This document shows, piece after piece, positions 24,101-39,100 of a stretch of 64,000 nt of DNA. Both the position numbers and the translations under genes were made by a program. Origin of the DNA: Chrysopilus asiliformis (lineage: Eukaryota; Arthropoda; Insecta; Diptera; Rhagionidae). The stretch covers positions 33,569,943 through 33,633,942 of the forward strand of contig OZ035962.1 in assembly GCA_964034945.1 (NCBI GenBank), in the 5' to 3' direction. A model generated the notes under the pieces. It was not told the origin of the DNA and searched no databases. It saw only the letters and a program-made list of their open reading frames with translations. Position 1 is the stretch's first letter. Every line of letters begins with the position of its first letter.

Positions 24101-27100
24101 AAAATATAAAATAAGTAAAAACACTTTTTTTCTTTATAAAAACTGACCTTTAATCTCAAAACAACGAAACAAATTCTCGTTCCCACAAAACAATTTCCTG
24201 AAATGTCAAAAGTCGTCTCCGGAGACCAAGAGATAGATATCAAAACGTTTTGAAGACCGGAGACGCATTAAAGAGACTCTCTCATTAGTAGCTACACGGC
24301 AAGAAACTTAAGTCTCCCAGAGACCCTAGAGACTTAATACGAAGTGTATACCGAAGTGTATACACGGGTCTCTTTGTATGCAGAGGCGAAATTTTTGGTC
24401 TAAGAGACCAAAGTCTCTCGTCGTGTATCTCTACCTTAATGCACAGGAATGTCTCAATCTCCCTGTATGTCACATGACGATCTTGCATTATCAGCTCACG
24501 CACAGCATCGATGTTTTGTTGCACCACAACCGATATTGGACGACCTTCACGAAATTCGTCTTGGAGCGAACCTCGGCCACGATTGAATTCACTAAACCAG
24601 CGATATAGAGTAGTCTTTGATGGTGCTTCATCGCCATATAAAGAATTAAGAAAATGCTCACGAGTTAATTCCATTTTTTGCCCGAGATTAAATTTTCAAG
24701 TCACTGCAAACAACACAAATAGCGTCCGTATATCAAAACGTTCTTAGTACGTATACTGTCGAAAATGTCAAACTTTACGATGCAGATGTCAGATTGCACT
24801 TACCACTACTAGTATTGGCAGTTCCCGAAATATAAACGGCTACCCTCGTATTAAATTTTTTGCGACTTTTTTTTATATATTAGAGAAAGTTTTTCCATTC
24901 CTACCAAACGCACAATAATATTAAGCGGCCTGTGACAGCACTTTGAACGTCTATGGTGATTCTGTCATGCAAAATTCCATGATTGCCAGCATGCTGGCCA
25001 ATATTAAAATCATTTTGATATTTTCCAGGGAAGTATTTCTGTGAAACAAACTCGTAAGTGACATTTGGATGCGTGATGGTTGCGTTCATTGTGCTCCAAG
25101 AGTTAGCCTTGTTATTTCCAAGAAATAGATCTGTTGCTTGCACAATCCATTCGAAAGTTATCGAATTCTCAGACGTATGGACAAGCGTAAATCTTTTTTT
25201 TTGTCATTCCAATCACAGTACTATTATTCGTTTTTTGATTTATGCGATAGAAACGGTATACTAAATCTATGCATGATTCTTATATAGACTATAAAAAGTG
25301 TCCAGCTTATGCAGAAAAATGATGTATGTGTTTCCGTTAAGCAGGTTCCGGCTTATCTTGACTCATTTTCTATGTAAAACGTCTTCAAGATTCTATGAAA
25401 AACGGCTTTGAAAAGTGTTCGGCTTAGGCAGTATTCCGGCTTATACAGGTTTCACTGTAATAGGTTCAACACTTGTAACGCATAAACCTAATCGTCAAAA
25501 AAAAACACCAGCGTATTTATAATGATGAATCTACTTGATTTTTGCATATCCGTTACAGTCTGTTTGTCATGGAAACACTAAAATGGGATGTCCTACCCCA
25601 CCCGCCGTATTTTCCAGACATCGCCCCTTCCGACTACCACCTGTTTCGATCGATGACGCATGGCCTGGCTGAGCAGCATTTCCGTTCTTAAGAAGAAGCC
25701 AAAAATTGGGTCGATTCGTGGATAGCTTCAAAATATGAAGCATTCTTCCGACGCGATATTCGTATGCTGCCATACAAACGTTGGCGTTACAAACGGTAAG
25801 GCAAATCTAATATGAGGCGTTAAAATCTAGAGTGGACCAAGCCACATAATCGAGTATTTGAAGCTTTTCCACTTTTGTACTATTACTGACTGTAAATTTT
25901 TGGAAAAAAAAATTTCTGTGGACTTTATTACTCACTGTTGAAATGTTCTTTTGTGCATCCAAACGTTTTTATCTAAAAACTCACTCGCAATAGTGATTCA
26001 AACACAAAAAAATTCACGATTTCGACATGTGGGTTGGTCCACTCTAGCTTTTAACGCCTCATATATCCTTTGGTTTCACCATAAGGGTATAAAAACGGCG
26101 GAAACTTATTTGTATACCCAATATATAATTTTTTAAGGTTGTAAAGATAGAAACAACAAAATTTTCCTTTCACAAACAACATCAGAACGCGCTTAAACAA
26201 GTTCCTTTCACAAACAACATCAACTGATGCAGTGCAAGAACTAAAATGTTTTTGCATTATAATATAATAGTTCAAGACGTTCCTTGTTACGACGTGCGAG
26301 AAATTTAAAAATGACAAATCTTCCTTTCGTCAAAATCTCCACGCTCTCCCCTTTTTCTATAGATGAGGTACTTTTAAGTTACAATAAAAATTTCAAGTCA
26401 ATCGATCAACAATTGTAGATGAGCTCTGGTGCCGGCGTGTATAAAAAAGATAAAAAAATGTGGTGGGTTGAGTTTATTTTTATTGCCAGTGTGATTTGCC
26501 TAGAAAACCAGAATGTCAATTTCGAAAGAGCAAACATTCAAAAAAAGGCCGTTAAGGCAGTAAAATAATTTCAAGTATTAAAACTTTCACAGTCAAATAA
26601 ACATTTACTTTCTTTTTTTTACAGATATGACATCACAAAAGTGCCATTGAGTGATATAGACGAAAACGTTCTCTCCGATATAAGCGAAGCAAAGAAATAC
26701 TCTCACAATTTAAACATTTTCAATGTTCAGGCTAATGACAAAGGAAACTATACCTGCCATAATTCAATAAATGATCTTCTTAGTGAATCTGAAACGTCAT
26801 ATAATATTGATCCAGTAATAAGCCCTAAGATTGTCCGCCATAGTCTGAAGAAAATCAAATCGAAAATTAGTCAATCCGTAGTGCTATATTGTTTGATCGA
26901 AACTTATCCAATTGATACATACAAAGATTATATTAAATGGCTTAGGGAGGACGACACATCCGTAATAGATATTAACCATAAGGCAAACATAAATATAATT
27001 AATTCAACACATATTAATGTAACACTAGAAATTAATGATGTTTTTAAAAAAGATAACGGTACATATATATGTACAGTATCATCAGTGATATCAAGCGAAA

Positions 27101-30100
27101 TAGAACGAGTGGAAATTGCACTTTTAGTATTAGATGTACCACAAGTTAGTATTGATTATCTCAAAGCGGTTGGTGCTAATAAAATATTCCTTAATTGGAC
27201 GGTAAATGATGGCAATGATCCCGTCCAACAATATTTTATAAAGTATACAGTGGAAGGTTCAACAACCTTTACATATTATAATCATCCAATCGATGGTAAA
27301 AATACTTCTTACGTTTTGGACTACTTTTCGCCAAATACAAATTATCAATTGAAAATCTCAGCAAAAAATAACAATGGATTAGGACCAGCATATACACATC
27401 CACAGTGGGTGAAAACTCTAGAAGCCGATCCAGTTTTTATACCAATCATCGAAGTTAAGGGTAATACACATTCAACGATTACAATTGGCTGGTCACCACC
27501 ACCTCTTGATCTGCTAGAATATATTCAATATTATGAGCTTATTGTATCAGAGGCTGGCGAAAATTCACGGATTATTGAGGAGGCATTCTATCCGCAAAAT
27601 AGCCGAAATTTACCATACATGTTTGATAATTTAAGAACCGCAACGGAATATGTATTTAAAGTTAGGGCTTGCAGTGATTTGACAAAATTATGCTGGAATT
27701 GGTCGGATATTGTGAATGGATCGACAATGGATGGTGTGTCAAGTGAACCGTTGAATGTAAAAGTAATCTGTTCACATTTTAATATATCACGCCGTAATAC
27801 AGTTTCCGTTAATTGGGATCGTCCAAAGGAGCCAAATGGCAAAATAGTGTCATATCATTTAGTGCTAGACGGCTTGGCAACATATCGCTCGGACAAGGGC
27901 ACGTTAAAGAATGAAACATGGGGTCCCAAAGTGAAAACCGTCTCTGAGAAAAATAAGGCTGATTTTGAAGGTGTTTTACCAAATACTAATTATACTATTC
28001 GTGTATCGGGTATAACGAGAACGAAAAAACCGGGTAAAGCCGCGGATGCCACTTGTACAATGCCAGTTACCCTACCTGATAACATTGGAAGGATTATGTG
28101 GGGGAAAATCATTACCGATAATGATGAGCAAGTTTTTAAACTATTTCTACCTCGCATAAGTGAACGAAATGGGGACATTTGCTGTTATAGAATCTTTCTA
28201 GTACGGCTTAACGAACACAATAAGCAATTACCGCCACCAGATGACATCGATGTATGGACCTATCAACAAGTTCATGCTAAAAATAATACGAAAGGTGGTG
28301 CTTATTTAGCTGAAATGTTCCCTACGAACGAATATGTCCCGGAAATAATATTGGGTGATAGTAGACGGATAAATGATCCAAATTCGAACTCGGAAAACTA
28401 TTGTAGGAAATGTTTTGATGGCAGTGCGTTTATTAAACCACCGAAAAAAATTCACAAAATTACAACTACGACTACATCGACACAGAGTCCCGAAGAAGTG
28501 GGGGCAATTATACCGGAACTCACACAACGGGAGAAATTAAATAAAGCGGGTGACCTAACACCGGCTGCTTCAAAAATACTAGAAAATAAACGAAAACGTC
28601 GCAATAACGATAACAACAGTAATAATAATACCTTACAACCACCATTGACTAACGCAAATTTGCCTGAAGGAAATGCGAATTCAAATGAATCTATTTCCCC
28701 TACAGCAACACCAAATCTGGACGTTTATGATGGAAAATTAGATCCCGCGAGTAATTATACTGGATTTGTTGAAGTCTCTGGTTTGTCAATTAAATAATTT
28801 TATAATTTATTTATTTATAAATTATTCGCTTTCTTAACAGTGAGAACGAAAAACGACGACGGAAGTAGTAGTGTCTTGTTGGCATATAGTGGGTATTTTG
28901 AAATAATCTCGTCTACCGCTACGGCAGAGAATTTGGATGATGTTGATGACATGTCATTTGTTTTAAGTATTGTGGTGCAAGTCTTATGTGGTCTTATTTT
29001 GGTAGTTTTAGTGCTATTAACTGCACTATGCTTGATGCATCGATACTATAGTAAACATTCTGTTCAAGGAGAAGAGGTCATAAGTCTGAGAGATTCGCTC
29101 AGGTATTTATAAATATTTAGTTAGCCATTAAACCAGAACAAAAAAAAACTTTTTTATGTGTCCGATCTTTTGTTTTCCCTAAATATTCGAACTCTTTTTC
29201 CAAGCTCTTTTATTTAAGACTCAAAACAATCGTGTACTTTCATACCTGCGGTGACGCCTGATAGCCGCCATTTTGCTTTTCTTGTCAATGCATTATAGAT
29301 ATTGTATTGTCATCAGACTTACGTAACTGTGTTTCAATTCAATCGGGTATTCGGAAGTGGATCAAAATTGAGTTGTTAGATTTGAATCTACGGCGCTGTT
29401 TACATCTGACATTGTGAATTTTATTCTGCAAGACAAAATTCATATTACACGACCGTTATGAAATAAAATTACAGAAGTTTTTTTCCTGAAACAAGTATTG
29501 AGAATAAATTACCAGAATAAAAGACATACGTGTTTACATAAGGGTCGAATTTTTGACATAAATTTTAGGAGTAACATTCAATGCCAATTTTTATACCCGT
29601 ATGGTGAAACCAAAGGGTATATTAACTTTGCCTTACCGTTTGTAACGCCAAGATTCCGTCATCGCACAAAAAAATGAATTACACCAGTGTGTTTAGAATG
29701 ATAAAAATAATTAATTTCTGCATGTCCGTCCGTCTGTCCGTCCGTCTGTCTGTCTGTCTGTCTGTGGCGCGGATTGCGGGCGCACGGATTGAGCTAGAGA
29801 CTTGAAAGTTTGCACAGATCCGTTTTTCGTAAAATGCGAGGCTAAGTTCGTTCATGGGCAAAAATGGACCATTAGGGGGGGTACCCCCATACGAACGAAA
29901 TCGTTTTTTGTGAATATCTCAAAAACGGTGCATCTTATCAAAAAAGTCCAAGAACAAAAGTTATTTAGGATATGATTCTACATAAAACTCACATACATCA
30001 AAATCCGATTGGAATAAATTTTAAAAAATCTTATTGGAAAGTTTGACTTCAAAGTGGAATTTTGGTATAACTGTTCATATTTTGATACGAATATCACCAT

Positions 30101-33100
30101 ACGGGTCTCCAATGATTGCCAGATTGGCAATTATAGCTTTTGTTATGTTTTAAAAATAAAATTGAAAAAATCGCAAGTGTAAATGGGGTCTAACAAATGA
30201 AACTAAATAAAAAAAATGGAGCACATCTCCATTTATCTTATTTAATTTAGACCCCAGGCACTGTAAAACTTCAGTAAAAAGTTAACGGACAAACCGATTT
30301 CTAAGATTTTTTTTTTGTTGGTGGTATCTGTGAATAATTTCACAAAATTTGGAAAATTTCATGAAAATTGGTCAATTTTTACTCAAGTTTTAATGTTGAA
30401 AGGCAATCAAAAAAGAATCAATATGATAGTTTCTTGCAGATTTTTGTACTTAGTAGGATTTTGAAGCAAAGGTTCTTGCTTGTAGTAGAGGTCCTCGGGT
30501 TCCAACGTAGTCCAAGTGGTAAAGTACTCGGCCCGTATTCCGGACGTCGGTGGTTCAATTCCCAGCTGTCGCACGCTTTCATTCAAGTCCACTCAACTTG
30601 CTTTATGAAATGAGAAGTGATAGTTGCCGCTTGGTGCTAACGACATCATCGGTCTAGATTGCTATCACGGCCTCTACTGTTGATGGGTTGCAATGTAAAA
30701 ACCTTACAAATGTTGCAATTCATCCGTGGTTCGCAATCCCTGTAAAAACTGTAGGTGCAAAGCAGGGAAGAAATTGTTATGAAACCTCAATTGAGGAGGC
30801 CCAGGCTCTTCGAGAGCTGTAGTGTCGAGGATGAGTAGAGGTCCTCATGAGCTATGATGTAAAAGTGTGCGAATTATCTGCTAGAGGCTTTATCGGTCGC
30901 GTGATAATGAAGATGACGATTTTTAAAATGTGTAAGAAGGTTTTTTTCTGGGGGTTTTTTTCGACAAACCAATGACTCAAATCGACATTATTTTCATTGT
31001 CGTGAAAGTAATAACTGCTTTTATATAATTCTTAATATATTTGCAATTGTTAGCTGGCGATTTTTGCCTGTAAATGTCTGAAATTTTGAAGAAACTTTTC
31101 AGTTCGCATAACCAGTTTTTCACATAAGTCCTTGTCTCTAATAGGCATTTCGTATACATTGATTGCAAATCTGGTATCTGTTTTCATCTACCTCGCCAAG
31201 AAAATTTTTAAAAAAAATGTCCTTTTTAACTTTTGCATAGCTAAAATAAAAAATATCAGTTGTGGTCAACACAAAACTTTTTTCTACAAAATCTACGACC
31301 CTGTGCAATTTACGTTATAGCCCTGTCGTATTGTCAACCCAATACAACCTCCCAATAAATGGTTGGTTCATCCAAAAATATCAAAAACGTACAAAATTTG
31401 AGATAACTTGAGAACTGTAAAAGATATCAATTTACGGTAAATGGCAAAAATGTAGAAAATGTTAACATCTTTAATTATTCTTTTAAAGGATTTGTCGAAA
31501 AATCGTTAGTTTGCAAATTATTCGCAAAAATATGATTTTTTACATATTAATGAAAATATCTCAATAACGGTAAAAGATAACGGATAACGGTAAGAAACAA
31601 AATTGTGCAGAATGCCATTCTCATTAATTCACTTCATACATTCAGTCAGAAAAAACCCGTTAGTTTTCGAGATAATCGCAAAAAACTGTTTTTTTTTTTG
31701 GAAATAACGGTTTATCTCGATAACAAGTTGAGATATCGAGTTATAGATAAAGACAAAAGTGTATGAACTTTTTATTTTCTCCAAGTTTTGTCATACTTAA
31801 GGCCACTAAAAAACGCGTAGTTTGGGAGTAAATCGAGAAAAACGAAATTGCGATTTTTGAAAAACCGCCATTTTGGATACTTCCGGTTAACGGATTTCCA
31901 CCAAAAGTTGATAGCATCGTCCCATTTCAGGACCCAACATGCCTATAACATTTCATGGCGCTAGCTCTATTAGTTTTTGAGAAATCTTGTACACAGACTG
32001 ACAGACAGACTGACAGACTGACAGACTGACAGACTGACAGACTGACAGACTGACAGACTGACAGACTGACAGACTGACAGACTGACAGACTGACAGACTG
32101 ACAGACTGACAGACTGACAGACTGACAGACTGACAGACTGACAGACTGACAGACTGACAGACTGACAGACTGACAGACTGACAGACTGACAGACTGACAG
32201 ACTGACAGACTGACAGACTGACAGACTGACAGACTGACAGACTGACAGACTGACAGACTGACAGACTGACAGACTGACAGACAGACTGACAGACTGACAG
32301 ACTGACAGACTGACAGACTGACAGACTGACAGACTGACAGACTGACAGACTGACAGACAGACTGACAGACAGACTGACAGACAGACTGACAGACAGACTG
32401 ACAGACAGACTGACAGACAGACTGACAGACAGACTGACAGACAGAAAGACATTTTTTAAATATGACTCCAATCGACTCAGGAGTGATCGGGAAATGTTTT
32501 TTAGGCAAAATTAAGAGGTCGAAATTTTTCATGAATACAATACTTTATTATAACACATGGATCAATAAGTCCCGAGACTAACCCAGAGATGACGCTCGTA
32601 GTAAACCAGTAACCACGTCTTTCTAGAGTACTAACCTTTGCTTGAAACGTGTCAAAATTTTAAGTCGATCGGACCAGAAACAGCTGAGTTATCGAGGTTG
32701 GAGTAAAGTCGTTTTGTAGTTTGTTTAAAAAATGGAAAAAACCGAGTTTCGTGTTCTGATAAAACATTGTTTTTTAATGGATAAAAACACCGTGCAAGCG
32801 AAACAATGGATTGAAAAATGTTACCCGGACTCTTGTCCATCAAAAGCAACGATTTGTCGGTGGTTTACCGAGTTTAAACGTGGTCGCACCGACACAAATG
32901 ACGCGGAACGCTCGGGTAGACCTGTGGAAGCCGTTACACCGGAAAATGTGAGTGAAGTGACAAAAATTATAATGAAAGATCGTAAAGTGAAGCTCCGTGA
33001 GATTGCTGAGATAACACAGATATCATATGGAAGTGCATTTACTATCCTTCATGAAAAATTGAGCATGAAAAAGGTTTTTTCCAAGTGGGTGCCGCGATTG

Positions 33101-36100
33101 CTTTCGATGAAACAAAAACAGCAACGAGTCGATGATTCAGAAAGCTGTTTATCGCTATTTACTCGCAATAAAAAAGATTTCTTGCGTCGTTACGTGACCA
33201 TGGACGAAACATGGATACATCACTACACTCCAGAGTCGAAGCGGCAGTCATCTGAGTGGCGCACAGCTGGCGAAAGCCGTCCGAAGCGTCCGAAAACGCA
33301 GCAGTCAGCTGGCAAAGTCATGGCGTCAGTTTTTTGGGATACGCATGGCGTGACGATTGTATCACCCTAAAAGGTGATTATATTGATGAATAAAAAAAAA
33401 TTTTGCAAAAAAAATGTTGTTTTCATTGTTAGTCTCGGGACTTATTGATCCATGTGTTACTCCGTAGAAGAAAGTAATAACGGCTCAGAAATATGCTAGC
33501 ACCCACCATATAAACCAGTACCGCATTTACCTTGGTTGTGCCCTCGTTCGAGAACTCTTTTTTCTACTTTCATTCATGTGTACTATCATCTTGAGGATAA
33601 ATATAAGATTTTGATCAGCAAGAGACACCAAAAAGTTAACTTCTGTGTCGTTTGAAGCAAAAAACATTTACAGTTAAAAATTGCCAGATAACATTTGCAG
33701 ATATATTAAAAATTACATAAAAAAGTTGTTAGTTTCACAAACATAATGAAAACTACGATTGCCATGCGATCGTGAAATATCTTATATGGCGTGGTGACTA
33801 CTAAAATCTTTCAAATAGATTGAATTTCATTATTACATTCCGATTGAATTTTTTGTGACGCTGCTTCGCAAGAAACTATCATATTGATTATTTTTTGATT
33901 GTCTTTCAAGCCTTCATCTTGAGTAAAAATTAGGCGATTTTCATTTTGTGTAAAATTATTCACAGATACCACCAACCAAAAAAATTTTGGATTCGGTTCG
34001 ATTGAAGTTTCGGTTGGATTGAAGTTTTTGTGTATTACACCCCAGTACATGGTTAATGTTAGTTTTTTGATAAATAGAGTGAAGGCTGAAAGTGAGAAAA
34101 CTATATCGCATTTCGTTTTGTAAAGCATCTTTTTGTAGTCTATGCTACGTAAAATTTCGTCCATGAAAAAGAGCTTTCAAAATCTATTTTTTTTTCAATA
34201 ATGGGAATTTAAATGGTACATGTAGTCAGTCGCAGATTATTTTATCCCTTCAACTGGTTCAATTTCTCTTCATCTTTGATAATATTATTTATTTTTAACA
34301 CTTTTTTTAGTCGTGCTTTGTGTGGCGGCCGAACCAGCAATCATCGTCATTTGATTGGGTCTGCCTTAGCAAAACCAACAGATATAGGCCCAATATCTAA
34401 AAATGACTTACCCCAAGCGTACATAAATCGTCACAAGGACACAGATTATGGTTTTTTGAGAGAATACGAAATGCTACCAAACCGATTTAATGATCGTACT
34501 ACAAAACATTCAGATGGCAAAGAGAATTCTCAAAAGAATCGTTATCCAGATATTAAGGCATATGATCAAACTAGAGTTAAACTTTCGCTAATTAACTCAT
34601 TACAAGGTTCAGATTATATTAATGCCAATTTTGTGATTGGATACAAGGAACGAAAGAAATTCATATGTGCGCAGGGACCAATGGAGAGCACCATTTCCGA
34701 TTTTTGGCGTATGATATGGGAACAACATTTGGAAATAATTGTCATGCTTACGAATTTAGAGGAATACAATAAGGCAAAATGTGCAAAATATTGGCCGGAA
34801 AAGGTTTTAGATTCAAAACAATTTGGTGATATAACCGTCACATTTGCCTCTGAACAACGATATTCTGATTACTTGGTTCGAAATTTGGATATATTCAAGA
34901 AAAATGCAAATGAAGATGACGATGATGAACGACGACAGATTACACAATATCACTATTTGATTTGGAAAGATTTTATGGCGCCAGAACATCCACACGGAAT
35001 AATAAAATTTATTCGGCAAATAAACGTCGTTTATTCGGTTCAGCGTGGTCCAATTTTAGTACATTGCAGTGCTGGAGTTGGCAGAACAGGAACTTTGGTC
35101 GCATTAGACTCTTTAATACAACAACTTGAGGAGGAGGGACAAGTATCTATTTTCAATACAGTCTGCGATTTGAGGCACCAACGCAACTTTTTAGTCCAGT
35201 CTTTAGTAAATTTCAAATCACTTTATTTATTATAATAATATTTATTTTGTATGTTTTTAGAAACAATATATATTTTTGTATCGAGCGCTCCTAGACATTG
35301 CTCAATTTGGTCGCACCGAATTATCTGCTAGAGGATTAAGTGCCACTGTGGAGAATCTTAAATCGAAACCGAATGATAGCAAAGAAAAATGTAAACTTGA
35401 ATTAGAATTTGAGGTATGTTTTATGGTATTAGGACGAATATATTAAATAGTTTTCTTTAATTTAACACCAAAATATTTTTTAAGACTTGTGCGTCAGGAG
35501 GTTGATCCGATTATGTCGCTGATTTACAACAATAGTGTCATAATTAATGATTCGTTAGATTTGTTCTTTCATTTAAAGTGTCTGACTCATAAAATTCGTT
35601 CATTTTTCTTCCATTCTTTGATACCTCGTATAAACTTTTAGGAAGAACAACTGAAAATGTGACATTATTGGTCGTAATTCCGTAAAATGCGTTATCGCTA
35701 TTGATAACAATTTGAAACCTATGAGGAGCTGTTCCGGATCATACTCAAGGCTTTAAAAATATTCGTGTCCCAAATTCCTTGACATCGACTTCCAACGTCC
35801 AAATGGGGCCCAGTAGCCGAATTGAGGCCCTATTAAAGTTGTAATTTTCCACTTTATTCTTAAAAATACGTATTTCTTCGATTTTGGACCCCCCTAAAAT
35901 CGGGGGCCTTCAGCGCGCCCTTTTTGCATTGCACCTAGGAGGAAATCCGCCACCATTTCTCGGGGCAACACTGATTTTAATTATATAACGGTTCAATACT
36001 CTCTCGTTCAGAGTGGGATTGGGACGTACTTTCAGATTAATTGCATACAAATTCGATTAAAAACGGTTTGAAAAAAAAATCTTTTTTTTTTACTTTTTTT

Positions 36101-39100
36101 TCAGAAAATTAAGTCTATATCTGATGAGACAAATAAAAGTTGTGCAGTTGGAAATGGTGAGGAAAATCAATGCAAGAATAGAAGCGAATCAGTTATTCCG
36201 TTCGATCGAAATCGAGTAATTTAAAAAAATACACTTTTCAAAAACTTTTTCTAAAATTTTCGTTTTAGGTCATTTTACCACCGATCCCTACAAGGGAACA
36301 CTCTACATACATAAATGCCTCTTTTATTGAGGGGTATGACAATACGGAGTCTTTTATTATTACGCAAGATCCATTGGAAAACACCATAGGAGATTTTTGG
36401 AGAATGATTTCTGAACAAGGAATAAATACGCTTGTTATGATATCAGAGGTAATGTAAAATAATTCAATTGCGAAACATTTATTAAGTGAAAGCCCTCATA
36501 AGCGGAACTCACTAGACCAAGATTACGGTCTGGTTATGCGTCTATTTATCGGAATACTTTTAACACTCTAACTGCCACGACAGTTTTAAGCCTTCTTCGA
36601 ATATTTAGTTGTCAGTCAAAAAGGATGCACTAAGAGAAGAAAAAAATTGAAACAAAATTATACCTAAATGTTATTTTATTACCATAAAATGTGTGCAACT
36701 ACAACAAATCGTTGCGGTTGCAGCGAACACTTTAATAATTTTCATTGTGGCCGTTGTGTACAATTAGGTGTCAGGTCTTTTTGACTGACGTGGCAGTTCG
36801 AGTGTTAATATTGAAACTACGAATTGGATAATCGGAAATGTATCCATTTAACCCTTTTGCACCGGAAAACAACTTCGCCAAATTTTAAGTTTTGATTGGG
36901 TCATTGAGGTTAAAATAAGGAGAAAAGCTAGAAAAAACTTTTTTTATTTTTTTCAAGTATTTCACAGCTAACAGAAAAAAACATTCAAAATATATCATTT
37001 TTTTACTACACACATGAACAATAAAACTAATTATGAGCACGATACACAAAAAATTCTAATGATATAAAAAAAAAATCCAAAGGACTTAATTGGTATGATT
37101 CAAATTTCTTGGGACGTATTATCCCATTATTCGCGAAACGGTTAAGGGAATTGCCCGCAAAGGGGATCTGTATAGCAATCGTGAAAAATGAGCCTAATAC
37201 AACGATCAAGTAAAACAGTGTGTCCGGCGGGTTAATAGATGCGACTTTATAAACCCGGCTGATGCGAATTGGTATTCGAATTTCAAATTTAATACTCCTT
37301 ACCTGATTTTCATTCATTTCATAATGTCAAATTCGGAGTATTAAAGACAATGGGCCGTATGCATAAATATACAGTATCGGACAAAAGAAATTGAATTTTT
37401 TGGTTTAAGGCTAACTTTTTAGGGGGGTTATGAATTGACAAACGGTATTCAGAAAAGTTTTTGCACACTTTTTAGTTGTTTCTACACGATATTGAAAAAA
37501 GAAGTATATTTAATGTAAAAAACATATAATTTGTTACCTTTAAACGAATAAATATATCAAATTCAATTACTGTTGTCGTTCCTAATTTCGTTTTTGTTAA
37601 AAAAAAAACAATTAAAGACCCGATATTATAACGGTACTTTGATATATTCAGAGAACCCTCAACACGTGCAACAACTTTTCTGAATACCGTTTGTCAATTC
37701 ATAACCCCCCTAAAAAGTTAGCTTTAAAACAAAAAAATTCAATTTCTTTTGTCCGATACTGTATATTGTGCATGTGCTCATACTCCACAATTTTTGGAGC
37801 AAATTTTCAATATTTTATGAAAAAACGTGGACAAATACGCTTGTTTATGGTTTGGCAATAAACATCTGCTTCCGTAGTACAGTAGAACGTGCTTAAATGC
37901 AACACGCGTAAATGCAAAACTCGTGTAATTGCACGCAAAATTTGTGCATGGAGGATTTTTAAGCATTTTTCATATAAATATACACGGATAAATGAAACAC
38001 GCTTAATTGCAATACTTGCTTAAATGCAACCATTTTCACATCCGCAAAAGTATAAATTATATGAAAGTTTACACGCTTAAATGCACATGTGCAAAAATGA
38101 AATTTAATTACACAAAAAAAAGTGATTATTGTTATTTTTATTTGATAAAATTAATTCTTAATTAGGTTCTTTGTTTTTGTGTAGCCTTGTTGAATTTAAA
38201 TGTTTATTACAGGAATATTAAAGTTGCATGTTTATCTTTTACTCGCATAATTGCACACTAATGTGCATTTATCCGTGCTTCCGTGCTACGTATAAATGCA
38301 AAACACGGATAAATGCACATAAAATTCTGCGAAATTCGATGTGCATTTAAGCGTGTTCTACTGTACAACATTTGCTCACTTTTATTCACTAAAATTTGAG
38401 AATTTGCATCAAAAAAGTAGAATATTATGCATACGGTCTATTGAAGAAACTCTCTCGATGTATCGATTTTCGCTCTCTCGATATATCGATTTTCATATCG
38501 AGTCAAAGTCTGCTACATTTAACGCAAATATTTTGATGTTAGTTGCCCTATAGCGTAAACCATCATATTTTTGAACGTCCAGTAATGTGAAGAAATTTTA
38601 CAAAAAAAAAATCGTTTCTTTAGAACTTTTAAACAGGGGTGGCTTCATGTAACTTACTTCGACCACAATTTTTCGACTATTTCCGAAATTGGGTTCATGT
38701 ATCAAATTTTCGATCTTTTTGGTCGAACGATAAAATCAAATTTAATCGATGGTGAAATATCATTCGTCCAGCAGGTCGAAGAAAAGTTTTGGCTGAAGAC
38801 ATTTGTTAAAATGTGAGTATAGTGGCATTTTTTGCGAAAAACTTTAATTATATCTATGATTTAATATGAAATTTATATATGCGTTGATTTCAGGGCGAAT
38901 TCCAATAAACTAAGCCAAGAGAAGCAACTTCCGTCCACCGGTATCAATCAAGCCCAAAAATGTTTGTTAGCTGAATATACACTCCATATAATTTTAAAGT
39001 CGTTGCTAACTTTATTATCGTTGGTACACTGGTGTTTCTACTGGTTATTGGTGTCTCAATCGTGTTTAAAATGTAGCTAAAAATGTCCTTGGAAACCCTA

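Noticed and set aside
26458..26559. Possible alternative first exon of Ptp99A with a signal-like peptide ([16 protein letters not shown])
   Set aside because: It ends in phase 0, but the next exon at 26625 requires two carried bases, so splicing would meet a stop at once. It could not replace exons 1-2.
30480..30575. A functional tRNA gene
   Set aside because: A and B boxes are present but no full cloverleaf or acceptor pairing is evident, and a non-tRNA body follows; a SINE fits better.
31927..32532. Three overlapping long minus-strand reading frames of SVCQSVSL repeats
   Set aside because: They are the translation of an 8-bp microsatellite that lacks stops in any frame; there is no splice context or conserved domain.
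34213..34310. Start codon and hydrophobic segment before the first phosphatase exon
   Set aside because: The acceptor at 34310 in the phase left by exon 4 makes this intron sequence; the phosphatase domain needs no separate start.
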